Shown here: positions 47,939 through 59,954 of the stretch, piece by piece
Layout of the letters: the number at the start of each line of letters is the position of its first letter
How positions within the stretch are numbered: position 1 is the stretch's first letter
Assembly (NCBI GenBank): GCA_947685225.1
Contig: CANTUV010000004.1
Coordinates: 19,499,001-19,563,000, forward strand
Origin: Garcia nutans
Lineage: Eukaryota > Streptophyta > Magnoliopsida > Malpighiales > Euphorbiaceae
Direction: 5' to 3'
DNA: 64,000 nt
The notes under the pieces: generated by a model
Databases searched by the model: none
Told to the model about the DNA's origin: nothing
What the model saw: only the letters and a program-made list of their open reading frames with translations
Program-made: the position numbers and the translations under genes

Positions 47939-50282
47939 ATGCATGCTTCAAGATCAGAAACTCATTCTAATGCTGAGTTATTGGAATTTTTTCGGCAGCA
48001 TGAAGATGAAAATATAGGTCTACTAGCCAGGATGCCGCTTCATCGTAGTTCAAATCAAAAGAGCAAGGTATTTATTTTTTAACAGCAAATTATTATTTTT
48101 TTTTTCTTTTCTTTTTTCTTCATTTTTCTGTTGTTTCTCTCTCTCTCTTTTTTTATATATTTTTTAGTTTTTTAGAAAATTTAGGAAAAATATATTAATT
48201 TAAGAATTTAAGTAAATAGAATATGAATTAATTTAGCCTAAAAATCGGTGGTATTGATATAATGGTACACTTACCTCGTGTTACCTGGCTCCGTTTTAGA
48301 GTGATCATTGCGTTATTCCGGGCAAAGGGTGTATCTACAAAGCCCGATAATGGTATGATGTAGCGCCTTCTTGGGTAAGGCAGATTATCCGAGATTGCGG
48401 TTTTGAGAGCTTCATCTTGCAATTACCATCCAAGGAGTATCCGATAGAGTGGAGCCTAGTCCAGGCGCTTGCAGAACGATGGTTGGACACAACTCATACT
48501 TTTCACTTGCCCATTGGAGAGATGACAATTGGTCTGGCCGACTTTGCTGCTATAACCGACATTCGGTATAATGGTCTTCCGGTTCCTCTTACCAATAACA
48601 TTCTGACATTTGAAGAAATCAATAATTAATTGGTATGGAACCATCATTTAAAGGGCCTTACAAGATAAAAATCAAGCCAATTCATAGTTATTGGATGAAC
48701 TACAAAGGACGGGTTCATAGAGACACAATCCAATAGTATGCTCGAGAATTTTTATTATATTTGCTCGAGTCAACTATTTTAGGTAGCACTAAATTCGCCA
48801 TCCATTTGTCAGTGTTGAAGGCCCTTATATAAGGATGGTACCACTTTACGGCTGGGGTGAAGCTGGCCTTGCCTGTCTTTACCATGGTCTTGACAAAATT
48901 TGCCGAAATAAGAAGTCCTTTGTTGGTTTTATGGTGATTGTCAAGGTACCTTTCTTCCACCAAAGTCAATTTCATTCTTATTCTTGCATGAATTTGATCT
49001 TTATTATTGTTGTAGGCATAGGCATATGAGCACAACCTTGTAACAGTGCCTGGTATTTCTCAAGAGAGAGTCAGGTATCCGAGATTAAATTTCTGGTTGT
49101 CAGATCGCGTAGAAGTTCCCGGCTCTCACCATGTGCATACCAACGCTTTGTCTTGAGCTACCTAACCTAGGACCAGGTAAGATAACATTAGCATACTTTA
49201 AAATTTATATAAAGGTTTACTTACCTTATGTCTTTTTGTAGGTGAATTTGAAGAGTGGACAAACTGGACTTCCTCCATGAATGTCGCACTGCCTTTTCAA
49301 CATACTCGCCGAGTCATCGCCGGCCCTATCTCTAGTAGCTGGTTTCTCAAAGAGAGAGTATATGAGTGGTTTCTTAGTCCCGAGTAGCAGAGAATCCCGA
49401 TGCGTTGCCTGAAATATACCTTGAATATCACATTAATGCCGGAGAATGCATGGTGGTTGGCCCGACACAGTTATGATGTTGAAACATTTCTCTATCCACC
49501 AGGTGCATCTTATACTTAGTTTATTCAAATTGGGCTTTTGAAATTTGATGTATCTCCTGTTGGTGTATGGGAAATTTCTAAAGAAAATGAGGATAGAGAT
49601 GAAGAGGAACATCATTGAGAGGGAGGAGAGTTTGTTCCACATCTCGGGGCTAGCACTTCTCAGGTAAACTTTTACCATTTTTTCATTGAAATCTCTTCTT
49701 TCTTAACTTGTTTTGACTTTTTTAATGATTGTTGTAGGCTGCTAGCCCATTTGATCATGAGACTGGACCTTCTTTTACTGCTCCTTCATTTGCTCATTCT
49801 AGTCCACCAGATATGCCATCTCATCCACAGGGTATTGATATCAATTACCTGGTAAGTTTTCCTGTTTTATGGTAATTTATGCTATATGTATGCATGATTA
49901 TATATGCTCTTACTCTTTTTCTTTCTGCCTCACAATGGATGCTTGAAGAACAAAATAATAAACTTCAAGAAGAGTTGGTTGCTAGTCGTCAGCAGGTTTC
50001 ACATTTTGAAAATTTATACCATCAGCCAGAGAAAAATTTTGAGACTTCCGGTTTCAGGGGATGAGAGATCCTGATGCTTCTTCATCTAGAGGCCCCCAAA
50101 TTGATGACCATGAGATCCTTTTGTCTACTTCTGATGAGGACCATTACAGATCGAAACTCCAAGGTAATAGAGATTCTGGTGATCCTGCTTCGGGTGGACT
50201 CAAGACGGGTGATTTACCTCCTCGTCCAACAGGCGATGATTTTTTCAGAGCTTTATTTGATGATCTACCACCTCCTTCTTAG
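47939..50282 (+). pseudogene. Element E antisense spliced PMD-like ORF
   Basis: Exon 1 (47939-48067) reads MHASRSETHSNAELLEFF and ends at AAG/GTATTT. The PMD core is ERWLDTTHTFHLPIGEMTIG with ITDIRYNGLPVPLTNN (48417-48629), then YGWGEAGLACLYHGLDKIC (48835-48950). Intron boundaries fit at AAG/GTACC near 48946, TTGTAG near 49016, CAG/GTAAAC near 49660, TTGTAG near 49739 and CTG/GTAAG near 49851. A coiled-coil-like LEEQNNKLQEELVASRQQ follows, and the C-terminus is DDFFRALFDDLPPPS. In-frame stops at EINN, after FLSPE and near 49500 and 49617 show decay. An AATAAA signal lies near 50320. Confidence 0.8.
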
Positions 50283-50977
50283 TGACGTATGAATATTGTG
50301 TCAATTGAGGAAACATTGTACAATAAATATAAAAATAATATATAATTTTTATCTTTACTGTAACTCTTCTCTCTCTTTTTTTTTTAAAATAAAATGTTGG
50401 TCTTGCCAAATCAATGTCAATGTACCTCAAGACTTGGTTTTCAAATTAACATATCTATAACATGACAACCCTAGTTACCATACTAAACTTGGGAATCATT
50501 TCTATTTAAGCAATAATTGTTGCACTTCAGATAGGCACATACACATTACTTGGCCAAAAGTCTCATTGAGTTTAAATATTGTCTATCTCATATGCATGCT
50601 TATTCAAACTATCTCCACTAATAGACTCTACCTACCAAGAGAAATCAACAAGTCTTTGATAGGCTTGAAATGGGGTCTATAAGGGACATGAGTTAAATGA
50701 ATGCCATTTGTAAGTTGGAGCCATTGTGACACTATGGGCAAACCCTCACACTATAAATTTCTTGTTTGAACTTTAGGCAGCTGAGAGCAATCTTGCTACA
50801 CTCCAAATTCCTTCTATCTTCTTAGCATTAATCTGGATCTTGATTAGGACAGCCTTTTCCCTTGCAAAACGTTTGGTACCCAAAATCGCTTCTTTTCTTC
50901 TTCTCCCTTTTCTTTCTTTTTTATTTTCTTACTCTTCCCTTTCTTTGAGCATTTTATCATTTTGTCCTTCTTCCTTG
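50283..50977. other. Spacer after PMD ORF in element E
   Basis: No gene supported. It corresponds to B's 58074 to about 58980, which holds the first half of the DUF7745-like ORF, but I could not recover that half here. Confidence 0.5.
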
Positions 50978-51119
50978 TAGGACTGTTAAGTACAGAACTT
51001 TCAAGAACTTGATGGTCTTTCTCCTTTTCCTCTGATTTTGATAGAATCTTTGGTTGGGTTAGACCAATTCAAGTCAAAATGTCCATATGAACCAAATGGA
51101 AGCCTTTTGCTGCTTTAGG
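50978..51119 (+). pseudogene. Remnant of the second antisense ORF (DUF7745-like) in element E
   Basis: The plus strand reads ELDGLSPFPLILIESLVG then LDQFKS and, after an 11-residue gap of equal length, SLLLL before a GTAA. B reads GGLSPIPMILAETLVGLDQL and SLLLLQ at the matching place (about 59008-59121). The match in spacing and in the splice-donor-like GTAA makes common origin very likely. Confidence 0.75.
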
Positions 51120-52091
51120 TAAAAGAGAACTCAGTTGGCTTTCCGAACCACCTTTTTAGGTGTTATCTTTCTTTTTTTTCTCCCTTTTTTATTTTGTCTT
51201 CTTTTTCTTTTCCCTTTTTTTTCTTTCCTCTTCTTTTTTCTTTTTTCCCTCTTCTTTTCTTTTCTTCTTTCTTTCTTTTTTATTCTAGCTTTAAAAGAGT
51301 TGTCTTGTTTGCACCAACTTGGGTTTCTAATAATGGATGAGTGGAGTGACATAAATCTTTTTTAATAGGGATAAATCATTTGTTACTCTGATGTTGTCTT
51401 GATATATTGGAGATATTAGGAAAACTTCAACTACCCTTATGGTCTTGAGAACTTCAACTACTCTTATGGTCTTGAGAACTTCAACTGTCTTCATGGTCTT
51501 AACTATTCATTTCTTTCTTTGATCTTCTTGCCTCTTCATCTTAGTGATGATAAGACTTGTCAAAAGTATCACAACAGCTCAGGATAGGTTGTTGGGGGTT
51601 TGTAAGCCAATGAAAAGAAAGTTAAAATTTTATGAAGGCCAAAAGGGACAACTAGGGATTGATATTTAATAGGGTGGATACTAGTTATTGGCTAACCAAA
51701 CAATGCCTAGATCATTTCTCTCTTAAATGAGCAGAGTTCAATTTTGCCTCGAAAGTTTGTCAAAGCATGTTCTAAGACTGACTAGGACCTAGACAAAGGT
51801 AATTATGCAGGAGCCCTCTCTAAGTAAGCATACACAACTCCATGCTATAGAGAAATTCCCTTATCTAGTAAAGTCATTCAAACCATGATGCCTAGATATA
51901 TTAATTCATGAATTATCAAGCTAGATTCCTCATTCGTTGAGCACCAAAATGAACAAAGACCAACAAAATTTTGGTAAAAGTAATTTATTCAAATAAATTT
52001 AAATTTGAAAAACATGATTGTTCCAATTAAATATTAAAGAAAGCAAAATAAAATTGAAAAGCAACATTCAAGCTAAGGAAAGTTTGTTGAG
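51120..52091. other. Unassigned spacer where pol should be
   Basis: 51165-51290 is a near-pure pyrimidine tract on the plus strand. 51420-51505 has three copies of a 28-bp unit, GAGAACTTCAACTACTCTTA-TGGTCTT. The rest has no recognisable coding. In B the comparable interval holds integrase through protease. Confidence 0.7.
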
Positions 52092-53580
52092 TTAAGCTCC
52101 TTCTCCTTTCACATCTTCAACATTCCCATCTTGAAAAGAGGATAAAACAAAATCTTCTTCCAATCCTTTTCCCACCATGAAAGTTGTTGGTGGTGGCACT
52201 CTTCCAAATTTAGGCAGAGGGTTGTTCTTTGTATTGGGCTTATCTGGCTCGGGTAGCTTACCTCGATCAATCAAATCTTGGATCTCATGCCTTAGACGAG
52301 CACAATTATCTATTTCATGCCCTTCCATTTGATGAAATTGACAGAAGGCCTCGGCATTGAAGTTTGGTGGCAGTGGATTATGCAGTGGTCGAGAAGCTAA
52401 CGGTTGTAACAACCCTTTCTTTTGTAGCTTGCTAAAAACCCAAGATAGAGGTTTCCCCAATTTTGAGAATTGTCTTTTATTTCCTTGACCAGTCACATTA
52501 ACTTCAACTTCTTTTTACGTGCTTTGATTGCTAGGCTGATAATTCTCTTTCTCATTCCTTCTTATTGAAAAGCGATTCTTCTCCCTTTTCCATTCTTCAA
52601 TTTGCAGACCGGCTTGGAGAAGATCTTTGAAATCACGGATGAGTGTATGAGGCATTCTTTCATGAAGACTAGGCAACACCCCTCTCACAATCATTCTTAT
52701 TTGATCAAATTCATCAGGCCTCTTCTTGAGCAAAGCAGCCTTATTTCTCTACCTTTTCACATAGTTCACAAAATTCTCATTTGGCCTTTGTCTAATGGAC
52801 TCAACTTCCATTAAGGTAACTTCCAGCTCAACATTATACCCATATTACTGAATGAAAGCCTTGTATAATATATCCCAATCTTTTTGAGTACTTTCCTCCA
52901 AGGTGTTAAACCAATTTTGGACAACAGGGTCCAATGAGAGCATGAAGTACCTTAGAGTTTGAGCCTTAGTTGCTCGGGCAGACTGCATATATATTGCTTT
53001 ACATGGAGATGAGGATTTCCAGTACCATTGTATCTAGCAAAGGATGGCATCTTGAATTTGTACGGAACTTCTTCGTCTAACTCAAATAATTTGTCAACTT
53101 CGGACATTTCTTCAGTTTTCATTTTCTTCTCAAATTTCTTTTCTAAATCCATGATCATCTTTTCAACATCAGAAGTCTCAGTTTTCTCCATAGCCGATCT
53201 TTCAACAATCTTTGGTTCTTTCTTCTTGTCTTGAGGATCTTGGTAGTATTGAGCCCAATCATCATCATCATCATCAATGATTAACTTATCATCATCAAAA
53301 ACCACTTCACCAACTTTAGTCTTCCCTTTTTCCTTTGGCTTCTTAGTGCTAGCAGATGCTTCGACATGATTTCCTAAAATTGCAGCCAATTGGTTCTTCA
53401 TGGTCTCAGCTAGGGCCTCTTTTATTTCTTCCATCTTGGCATTGTGAGCATCATCCACCATTCTTTTAATTTTTTCGGGCTCCATTGCTTTCGGTGAGCA
53501 AGTGATTGAGTTGCTACTAGATTCTTCGTCTCCGACGTAGGTCGAATTGTTGTAAGATTTTGAACTGTCGTAATCCAGGG
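52092..53580 (-). pseudogene. Element E gag
   Basis: N-terminal part LTALDYDSSKSYNN at about 53580, helix MVDDAHNAKMEEIKEALAET, DKLFELDEEVPYKFKMPSFA near 53060. The C-terminal part 52092-52496 has a zinc-knuckle-like CQFHQMEGHEIDNC followed by LRHEIQDLIDRGKLPEPDKP. A stop at 52092 truncates gag shortly after DGNVEDVKGEGA. Breaks lie near 52510, 52740, 52850 and 52950. It is better preserved than the gag of D. Confidence 0.88.
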
Positions 53581-53599
53581 CTGTGAGCCAGAAAGGATC

Positions 53600-54656
53600 A
53601 ATGATATGAGATGCAAATGTATGCATGTTTGCATGTATGCACAAACAATTAAAAAACAAGGATAAATAGGACGCTCCTTCCAACCTTATAACATCCACAT
53701 ACGAATGGCGAGTCTCTTTTCCTAGGTATATGGTTAACAAAATACTAACATGGGGTATCTTGTTTTCGAATATTTCCCTTGGACGTTTCAACCAATAGTT
53801 ATATTTTTAAAAATGGAAATCAATTTATGATAATTCCCATTAATTAGGTTTTAATTCATTTAACCAACTATAGTAGCTTTTATGCTATATTGGATTAAAA
53901 TGAAATTAAAAGGTTTATTATAGATAGAATTCTCACTTGAAAAAGTAACTAATGATTCATGCTAAAAATAAGCCCATGATTAATCATTCTTAGTATAAAC
54001 TAGGCTCACAATTGATTTTTTAGTATTTCGTAATTGACCTAAATAATTTGCAAGCTCTTTATAAGAAAAGGTTGGATGAAAGTAATTTTGTTTCTAAGCC
54101 CATTGTAAAAATATTTTAGAAAAAATAGATTTTGGGCTTAGTGCTTGAGTCATGAGCAAAATAATTTTTTATTTGTTTTTAGAAAAGTTTTATGTCCAAA
54201 GATCATCTTGAAAAGTTTTGAAAATAGCTTTGGTCTTTTGGACTTTAAAGAAAAATTTATTTTGAGCTTACAATACACTTAGGTCATATTAGAAAAAGAA
54301 CAAACCAAATAAGCCATGATTTAAGCTAAGATAAATTAACCATAGTCAAACAACATGCATTTGGGGTAAAAACCTAAGGAAAGTAACTAGGCTAATTACA
54401 TGGGCTTTAGTCTTTGGGAAAAAAGGCTTAGGTTCCCATAGCAAGTATATACCAAATGGTACGAGGCTATGAGTGGTTATGCCATACTCGATCTCCATAC
54501 CTTGAGTAAAAGTATGGTGTCCCTTACATAGAACAACACGAGTAACACGGGCATCCTAACTCATGCACACGATGCAATCTAATATGATGCAATGGATAAT
54601 ATCATTATAAGAAAGAATAGAATAATAAAAAGACCAACAGAATCAACTTCTCTTAT
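53600..54656 (-). other. Element E 5' leader
   Basis: Noncoding, aligns with 14800-15795 of A over its whole length, including the TGTGCATGAGTTAGGAT stretch near 54570. Confidence 0.75.
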
Positions 54657-54674
54657 TCCCTAATGGAGTCGCCA
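54657..54674 (-). promoter_or_regulatory. Element E primer binding site
   Basis: Element strand reads TGGCGACTCCATTAGGGA, two changes from the A site. Confidence 0.82.
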
Positions 54675-54675
54675 C

Positions 54676-56909
54676 TGTAAGCGGGAATTTTCACTCCCAC
54701 TCCCGGTGGAATGGTTCTAGCGACTTCGGCACTGTTTAGGCTCGGGACCTTAGAGAACACGGACCTAAGTCCGGAGAATATGGAGTCACCACCCGGATGG
54801 GCCTGGAAAAAGAAAGGGGTGGATGACTCGATTCCTAAGGAATTCCCAACCCCCTAATGGGTTCAGAAAGTTGGGTACGTGTGGGGAAGGTGAGAAATGG
54901 CCCAGCACCCCCACAACTCCCGGTTCATTGGAACCGGCCTCCTTTATAGGTCTTAATATTATAAAATTCTTAAATATAATAATATTATCCATATTACACG
55001 CAACAATTGAAATAAAGCATCATTATATTAAAATCAAAGCAATGTCCAAAGAAAGCAAATAAATGGACACCCATCCGAAGATGGAAACATGTCCTTACAT
55101 CATCTATGTCTAAACTAAATAGGAAAACCACCAAAAGGTAGAAACATGTCCTTTACATTGGTCCAAAAAATTACATAGAAATTAATTAATGAGGTGCCCA
55201 TAAAGTGGAAACATACCTCTTACAACATTTGGAAATAAAAATAAATCAATAAAGGTAAATAACCATTCATCATAAATAAATCATTCATCAAAGATATTAA
55301 ACATCATTCAAAATATATAATAAACATTCATCCATGATAAATTAAATAAATCAATCATTGAAATTAAATAAATCAACCATCAAAGCATATAATAGACTAT
55401 ATAATCAAATCTAAAAATAAAGCAAGTAAAGATACAAATTAGGGTTTACTATTAAAAGTTCTTTAATTAATATTTAGTGTTTTAGAATTTTATTATTATT
55501 ATTATTATTATTATTTGTTTAACCTACTGCAAAGGTTTTGGAAAATTGAAATGGATTAGGGTTTCATGAATCAAATTAGGGTTTAAGGGTAACATTATGA
55601 AATTAGGGTTTTAGGATATTAAAACATTAGGTTTATAATTCTTGGTTATTGGATTGTTGTTTTGGATTTATTGTATTGAGTTTGAATGTTTAGGTTTATA
55701 AGGTTTTAAGGTTTTAAGGATTAGGGTTTAAGAAAACTAGGGTTTACGTATTAGTTTTGAGGGAATTAGGGATTAGGAAAACTTAAGGTTTAGATTAACT
55801 ATTTTGGGGTTTACTGTTTGGGTTTTGGAGTTGAAGAAAATAGTTTAGAGTTTTATGAAGTAATTGTGATTTTTAGAAACTGTAAAGTATGTTAGGGTTT
55901 GGAGATTTAACAAAATATTTGAAAATTTTGGAAAAGAGTTAGAGGAAAACAGTTTAGGGTTTTTTTTTAAAGTTCTGGAAATAGACAAAATGATTTAAGG
56001 TTTTTGGAAACAAAAGAAACGAATTAGGGTTTTTAAGGTATTTGGAAATAGAAGAAGTCATTTAAGGTTTTTGGAAACAAAAGAAACGAATTAGGGTTTT
56101 TAAGGTATTTGGAAACAGAAGAAATAATTTAAGGTTTTTGGAAACAAAAGAAGTGAATTAGGGTTTTTTAAGGTATTTGGAAACAGAATAAATTATTTAA
56201 GGTTTTTGAAATGAAGATCAAGTTATTACATATTCAAAGATCAAAGTTTTGTATGTATATTATTATGAATCAAAGAAACAAAGCTATGAGTAGTTTATGA
56301 TTAAGGATCAAACCTGCGTACTTGGTTCCACCAAAATTAACTTTTGGATGAACGAAGATAAAGGTAGTGTGGCTACCTTTGATAAATTATTGATTGCTTG
56401 CTTGTTGCTCCTCTCCAATTTGAAGTCCAAATTCCAGTCCCTCGTCCAAAGTCCTCTTGTTCATCCTCTTTTTTCTTTTTTTAGTGTTATTTATAGGAAA
56501 TTTAGAAGATTAATTCCAATTGCTTAAGGAAACTATAATTAATTAGAAAAAGAAAACCGAAACCAAATAGAGGATGAACAATTCGAAAAAAATTGCGTTG
56601 GAAAAATCTCGCTGGCAAAATTTACGACGGGCTGCGAGGAATTGCGCTTGGTGCGAGTAAGAATTGGTGCTCTGGCGGGCTGCCAGGAACTCCTGCGGGT
56701 GAAATGGCTCAAGGCCATTTCGACCAATTACTTTCGGCGATGAATTTTTTCGTCGTCGATTTTTATTTTTATTTATTATTATTATTATTTTAAAAAATTA
56801 TAAAAAATAAATACTAAAACAAATATTATTTAATTAAGATAACACAAAAATTATTTTGGACTAAATAAAATATGTTGGACCGGAATGAGTCAAAAATTAA
56901 GGGTCTACA
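54676..56909 (-). repeat. Element E 5' LTR
   Basis: Opens TGTAAGCGGGA (the usual form is TGTGAGCGGGG) and closes GGTCTACA. TATA box at 56487-56496, GC-rich U3 segment at 56585-56765, TAGGGTTT cluster at 55440-56170. Confidence 0.92.
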
Positions 56910-58073
56910 CCAGCGTTATCTCTTAAGTTGCTTAACCTGGGGCCAGGTAAAATAGTATTAGTATACTTTCAAATTTATATAAAATTTCACTTAACTTATG
57001 TCATTTTATAGGTCAATTTGGCTTGGTGAAACACAAAAGAGCAGATGAACTGGACTTCTTCTATGAATGCCGCACTGCCTTTTCAGCATACCCGCTGAGT
57101 CATTGCTGGCCTTGTGTCTAGTGGTTGGTTTCTCAGAAAGAGGGTGTATGAGTGGTTCCTTAGTCTTGAGTGATGGAGGATCCCGATGAATTGCCCGGAG
57201 TATGCTTTAAATATCGCATCAATTTCGGAGAAAGCATGGTGGTTGGCTTGGCACGGTTATGATGTTGAAACCTTTCTCTATCCATCGGGTGCGTCATATG
57301 CCCAGTTTATTCGAGTGGGACTCTTGAATTTTGATGTATCTTCTGTTGGCATTCGGGAAATTCCCGAGGAAAAAGAGGATAGAAATGAAGAGGAGTATCA
57401 CGGAGAGGGAGGAGGGTCTGTCCTGCATCTGGGGCTAGCACTTCTCAGGTAAATTTTTACCATTTTGCCATTGCAATCACTTCTTTCTTAACTTGCTTTG
57501 ACTATTTTAATGATTATTTGTAGGCTACTGGCTCATTTGGTCATGAGGCTAGACCTTTCTCTGCCGCTCCTCCATTTGCTCATTTTAATTAATCGGAGAT
57601 GCCATCTCATCCACAGGGCATTGATATGAATTACCTGGTAGGCTTTCCTATTTTGTGATAATTTATGCTACATTTATGCATGATTATGTATGCTCTTACC
57701 CTTTCTCTTCTGACTCACAGCGGATGCTTGAGAACAAAACAAGAAACTTTAAGAAGAGTTAGCTGCTAGTCGTCAACAGGTTACCCATTTTGTAAAATTA
57801 TATCACCAGTTAGAGCAAAACTTTCTAGACTTCCGATTTTAGGGGATGAGAGATCCTGGTGCTTTGTCATCTAGGGGACCCCAAACTAATGACCATGAGA
57901 TTCTTTCACCTACTTTGGATGAGGACCGTTATAGATCTGAATTCCAAGGTAATAGAGGTTTAGTTGCTCTTGCTTCGGGCGGACTTGGGATAGATGATAT
58001 GCCTCCTCCTCTAATAGGCGATGACTTTTTTAGGGCTTTGTTTGATCATGATCCACCACCTCCTTCTCATTGA
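56910..58073 (+). pseudogene. Element B antisense PMD-like ORF, 3' part
   Basis: Continues the ORF cut at 42650. Intron end near 57011 (TTATAG) leads to WTSSMNAALPFQHTR, then MNCPEYALNIASISEKAWWL and WHGYDVETFLYPSGASYAQF (57186-57452). Donor CAG/GTAAAT near 57450, acceptor TTTGTAG near 57523. The final exon 57846-58073 ends DDFFRALFDHDPPPPSH. It matches E's PMD C-terminus closely. Confidence 0.8.
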
Positions 58074-58419
58074 TCTATCATTATTGTATTAATTGAGAAA
58101 ATAAAAATAATGATAAAAATAATAATGATGATATATAATTTGCACTTTTACTACAACTTTTGATTTTTTAATTAATTTTTTATATTATCTTTTTTTCCTT
58201 TTCTTTGTTATCATCATTATTATTTCTATGCTACAACTATTGGTCTTTCCTCTTCACATTCAAAATTTCCATAGTAGCATTGAATCATAAAATCGAAGGC
58301 AACGCGGCAACTCAAAGCCATTTTGTCGCTAATTTCCTATTCGTGTGTGTCTCAATCTCAAGCTATTCCTTGTCAACTTTGGGATAACCAATCATCCTAT
58401 ATAAATATCTTTCCATGCC

Positions 58420-59718
58420 ATGACCTCATGCAGAAGCCAAAAAATTTTCCATGAATTTTCAGCTTCAACATCAAAATTCCTTTTAATAATTCCAATTTCC
58501 CTTCAATTGTCAATAATGACTGAACTCAATTTGAAGAAAATAAAAGGTCTATTTATAAATATGAATGCCATTCATTGGGAACAAATATCTTGGTCTAAAA
58601 TCAATACTTTGAAGTGTTTTCAAAATATTAAATTGGACCATTCTTTTTTATATGCCATGGCTTCTTTTTGGAATGTGAATTCTAGGACATTTAAGATTAA
58701 TGGCTTTGAGATATGTCCCATGATTGAAGAGTTTGAGGCCATTCTTGGATATCCAAGTAATCAACCAATGACGTTACCTATATTGATTTCCATGACTCAA
58801 CAAAAGATGCAAAAGTTATTTCAACTTTCAAAGCCCGAAGTTCTACAGTTGATGAGAGGCGAGAAGATTCTAATTGACTTTTGCATTTCTCACTTGGCTC
58901 CTACCAAGGCATGGGGATGTATGCTTTATCTATGCTTGCTTGGCCAATTTTTGCTTGTTTCTTCTGATGGCAATATTGACCCATGAGTATTGGATATCAT
59001 GGACCAAATGGAAGGAGGCTTGTCGCCGATACCCATGATCTTAGCTGAGACTTTAGTTGGACTAGACCAACTTAGATCGGGATTGTCAAAGAGATTGGTT
59101 GAGAGTTTGTTGCTGCTTCAGGTAATTACCCAAACTGCCTGTTCGGATTTTCAATTTAGGTCTCTCTTTTTTATTGCTCTAATTTTTGCCTAGTCCGGCC
59201 TTGCGGGTTTTCAGAACTAGCGAGAAGTCCTAGTTTTTTTATGCTTAGGCCGTCCTTGCGGATTTTGGACCTAACAGACCTTTTTTTTCTTACAGATTTG
59301 GTTTTAGAAGCGTCTCTGCTTGCTTAATATTCCATCTATGGATTTTTCCAGATATCTGCCATGATATCATTCTGCTAGGAAACTACTCCATCCTGCTTCT
59401 TCATATGCTAACTGGGTTGACTGGATCCACTCACGCGCTGAAGTCAACGTCCATTGGTTAGTATCTTGGTGAAAGATTTCTCATATCACCATTCAAACGT
59501 ACTAGATGTATATTCCACTTGTTGCTCTTCATCGAGGTACTTGCTTTGATCCTTGCCGGCTTGACCGTCAGTATGAAGTTGAGCCTCGAGATTCCAATTT
59601 TACTCCTGATTTGGACATGCCTTGTCTTACTGAAGCCTACTTGGATCGGCTGAAGCAAAGCTGGCCTACACGCTACACTTATCATCTGCATAGATTTTAC
59701 ATTTGTCAATTTCTCTAG
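58420..59718 (+). pseudogene. Element B second antisense ORF, DUF7745-like
   Basis: An open frame of 188 codons (58420-58986) carries FLYAMASFWNVNSRTFKING and FEICPMIEEFEAILGYP, resembling the plant DUF7745 family found next to retrotransposons; the assignment is from memory of the family. A single TGA at 58984-58986 separates it from the in-frame continuation VLDIMDQMEGGLSPIPMIL. A donor at 59122 (CAG/GTAATT) and acceptor at 59295 (TTACAG) bound a 174-bp intron. The last exon ends LDRLKQSWPTRYTYHLHRFY near 59718. The start may be the internal Met at 58516. Confidence 0.65.
59186..59275 (+). repeat. Copy of the CCTAGTCCG hairpin motif
   Basis: The phrase TTGCCTAGTCCGGCCTTGCG with ACTAGCGAG recurs at 59999-60095, where the arms AGTCCGC/GCGGACT can pair, and at 1-100 in A. 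This copy lies in the putative intron of the antisense ORF; the others overlap the end of pol. Confidence 0.7.
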
Positions 59719-59954
59719 AAAAAATATTGTTAGGATGTAAAAATAATGAAAGTAGTAATAAGAGATGTTTCTTTTCCTTTCATAATTTGTCATCACCTTT
59801 TGCTCCTGTATTTATTCGTTTTATCCATATTTGGTCAAATACTTAAAATAGTGCATGTAGAATAATTTTAATATTAATTCTATTTTATTAAATTGGGGAA
59901 CAACCAAACATAAATCCAGCATACACAAGATCACTCATGTTGCCAACTAGCCCT

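Larger units (their letters stand above)
42651..56909 (-). mobile_element. Element E, Tat-family retrotransposon with gag and antisense ORFs but no pol
   Basis: LTRs 42651-44873 and 54676-56909 (2223 and 2234 bp). TSDs are CCAGT (42646-42650) and CCAGC (56910-56914), one base apart and consistent with later mutation. Removing E rejoins B's PMD ORF at CATACC/CAGCG. Order on the minus strand: 5' LTR, primer site, leader, gag, unassigned spacer, antisense ORF remnants, tandem repeats, 3' LTR. No protease, RT, RNase H or integrase was found. The LTRs differ at many bases in the first 170 bp, so E is older than the LARD. Confidence 0.88.

Noticed and set aside
51131..51365. Lys/Arg-rich minus ORF and Phe/Leu-rich plus ORF
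   Set aside because: Translations of a pyrimidine tract.
41439..58073. Host PMD gene interrupted by a retrotransposon
   Set aside because: A second copy in E has the same position relative to polypurine tract, tandem repeats and LTR, so the ORF belongs to the retrotransposon family.
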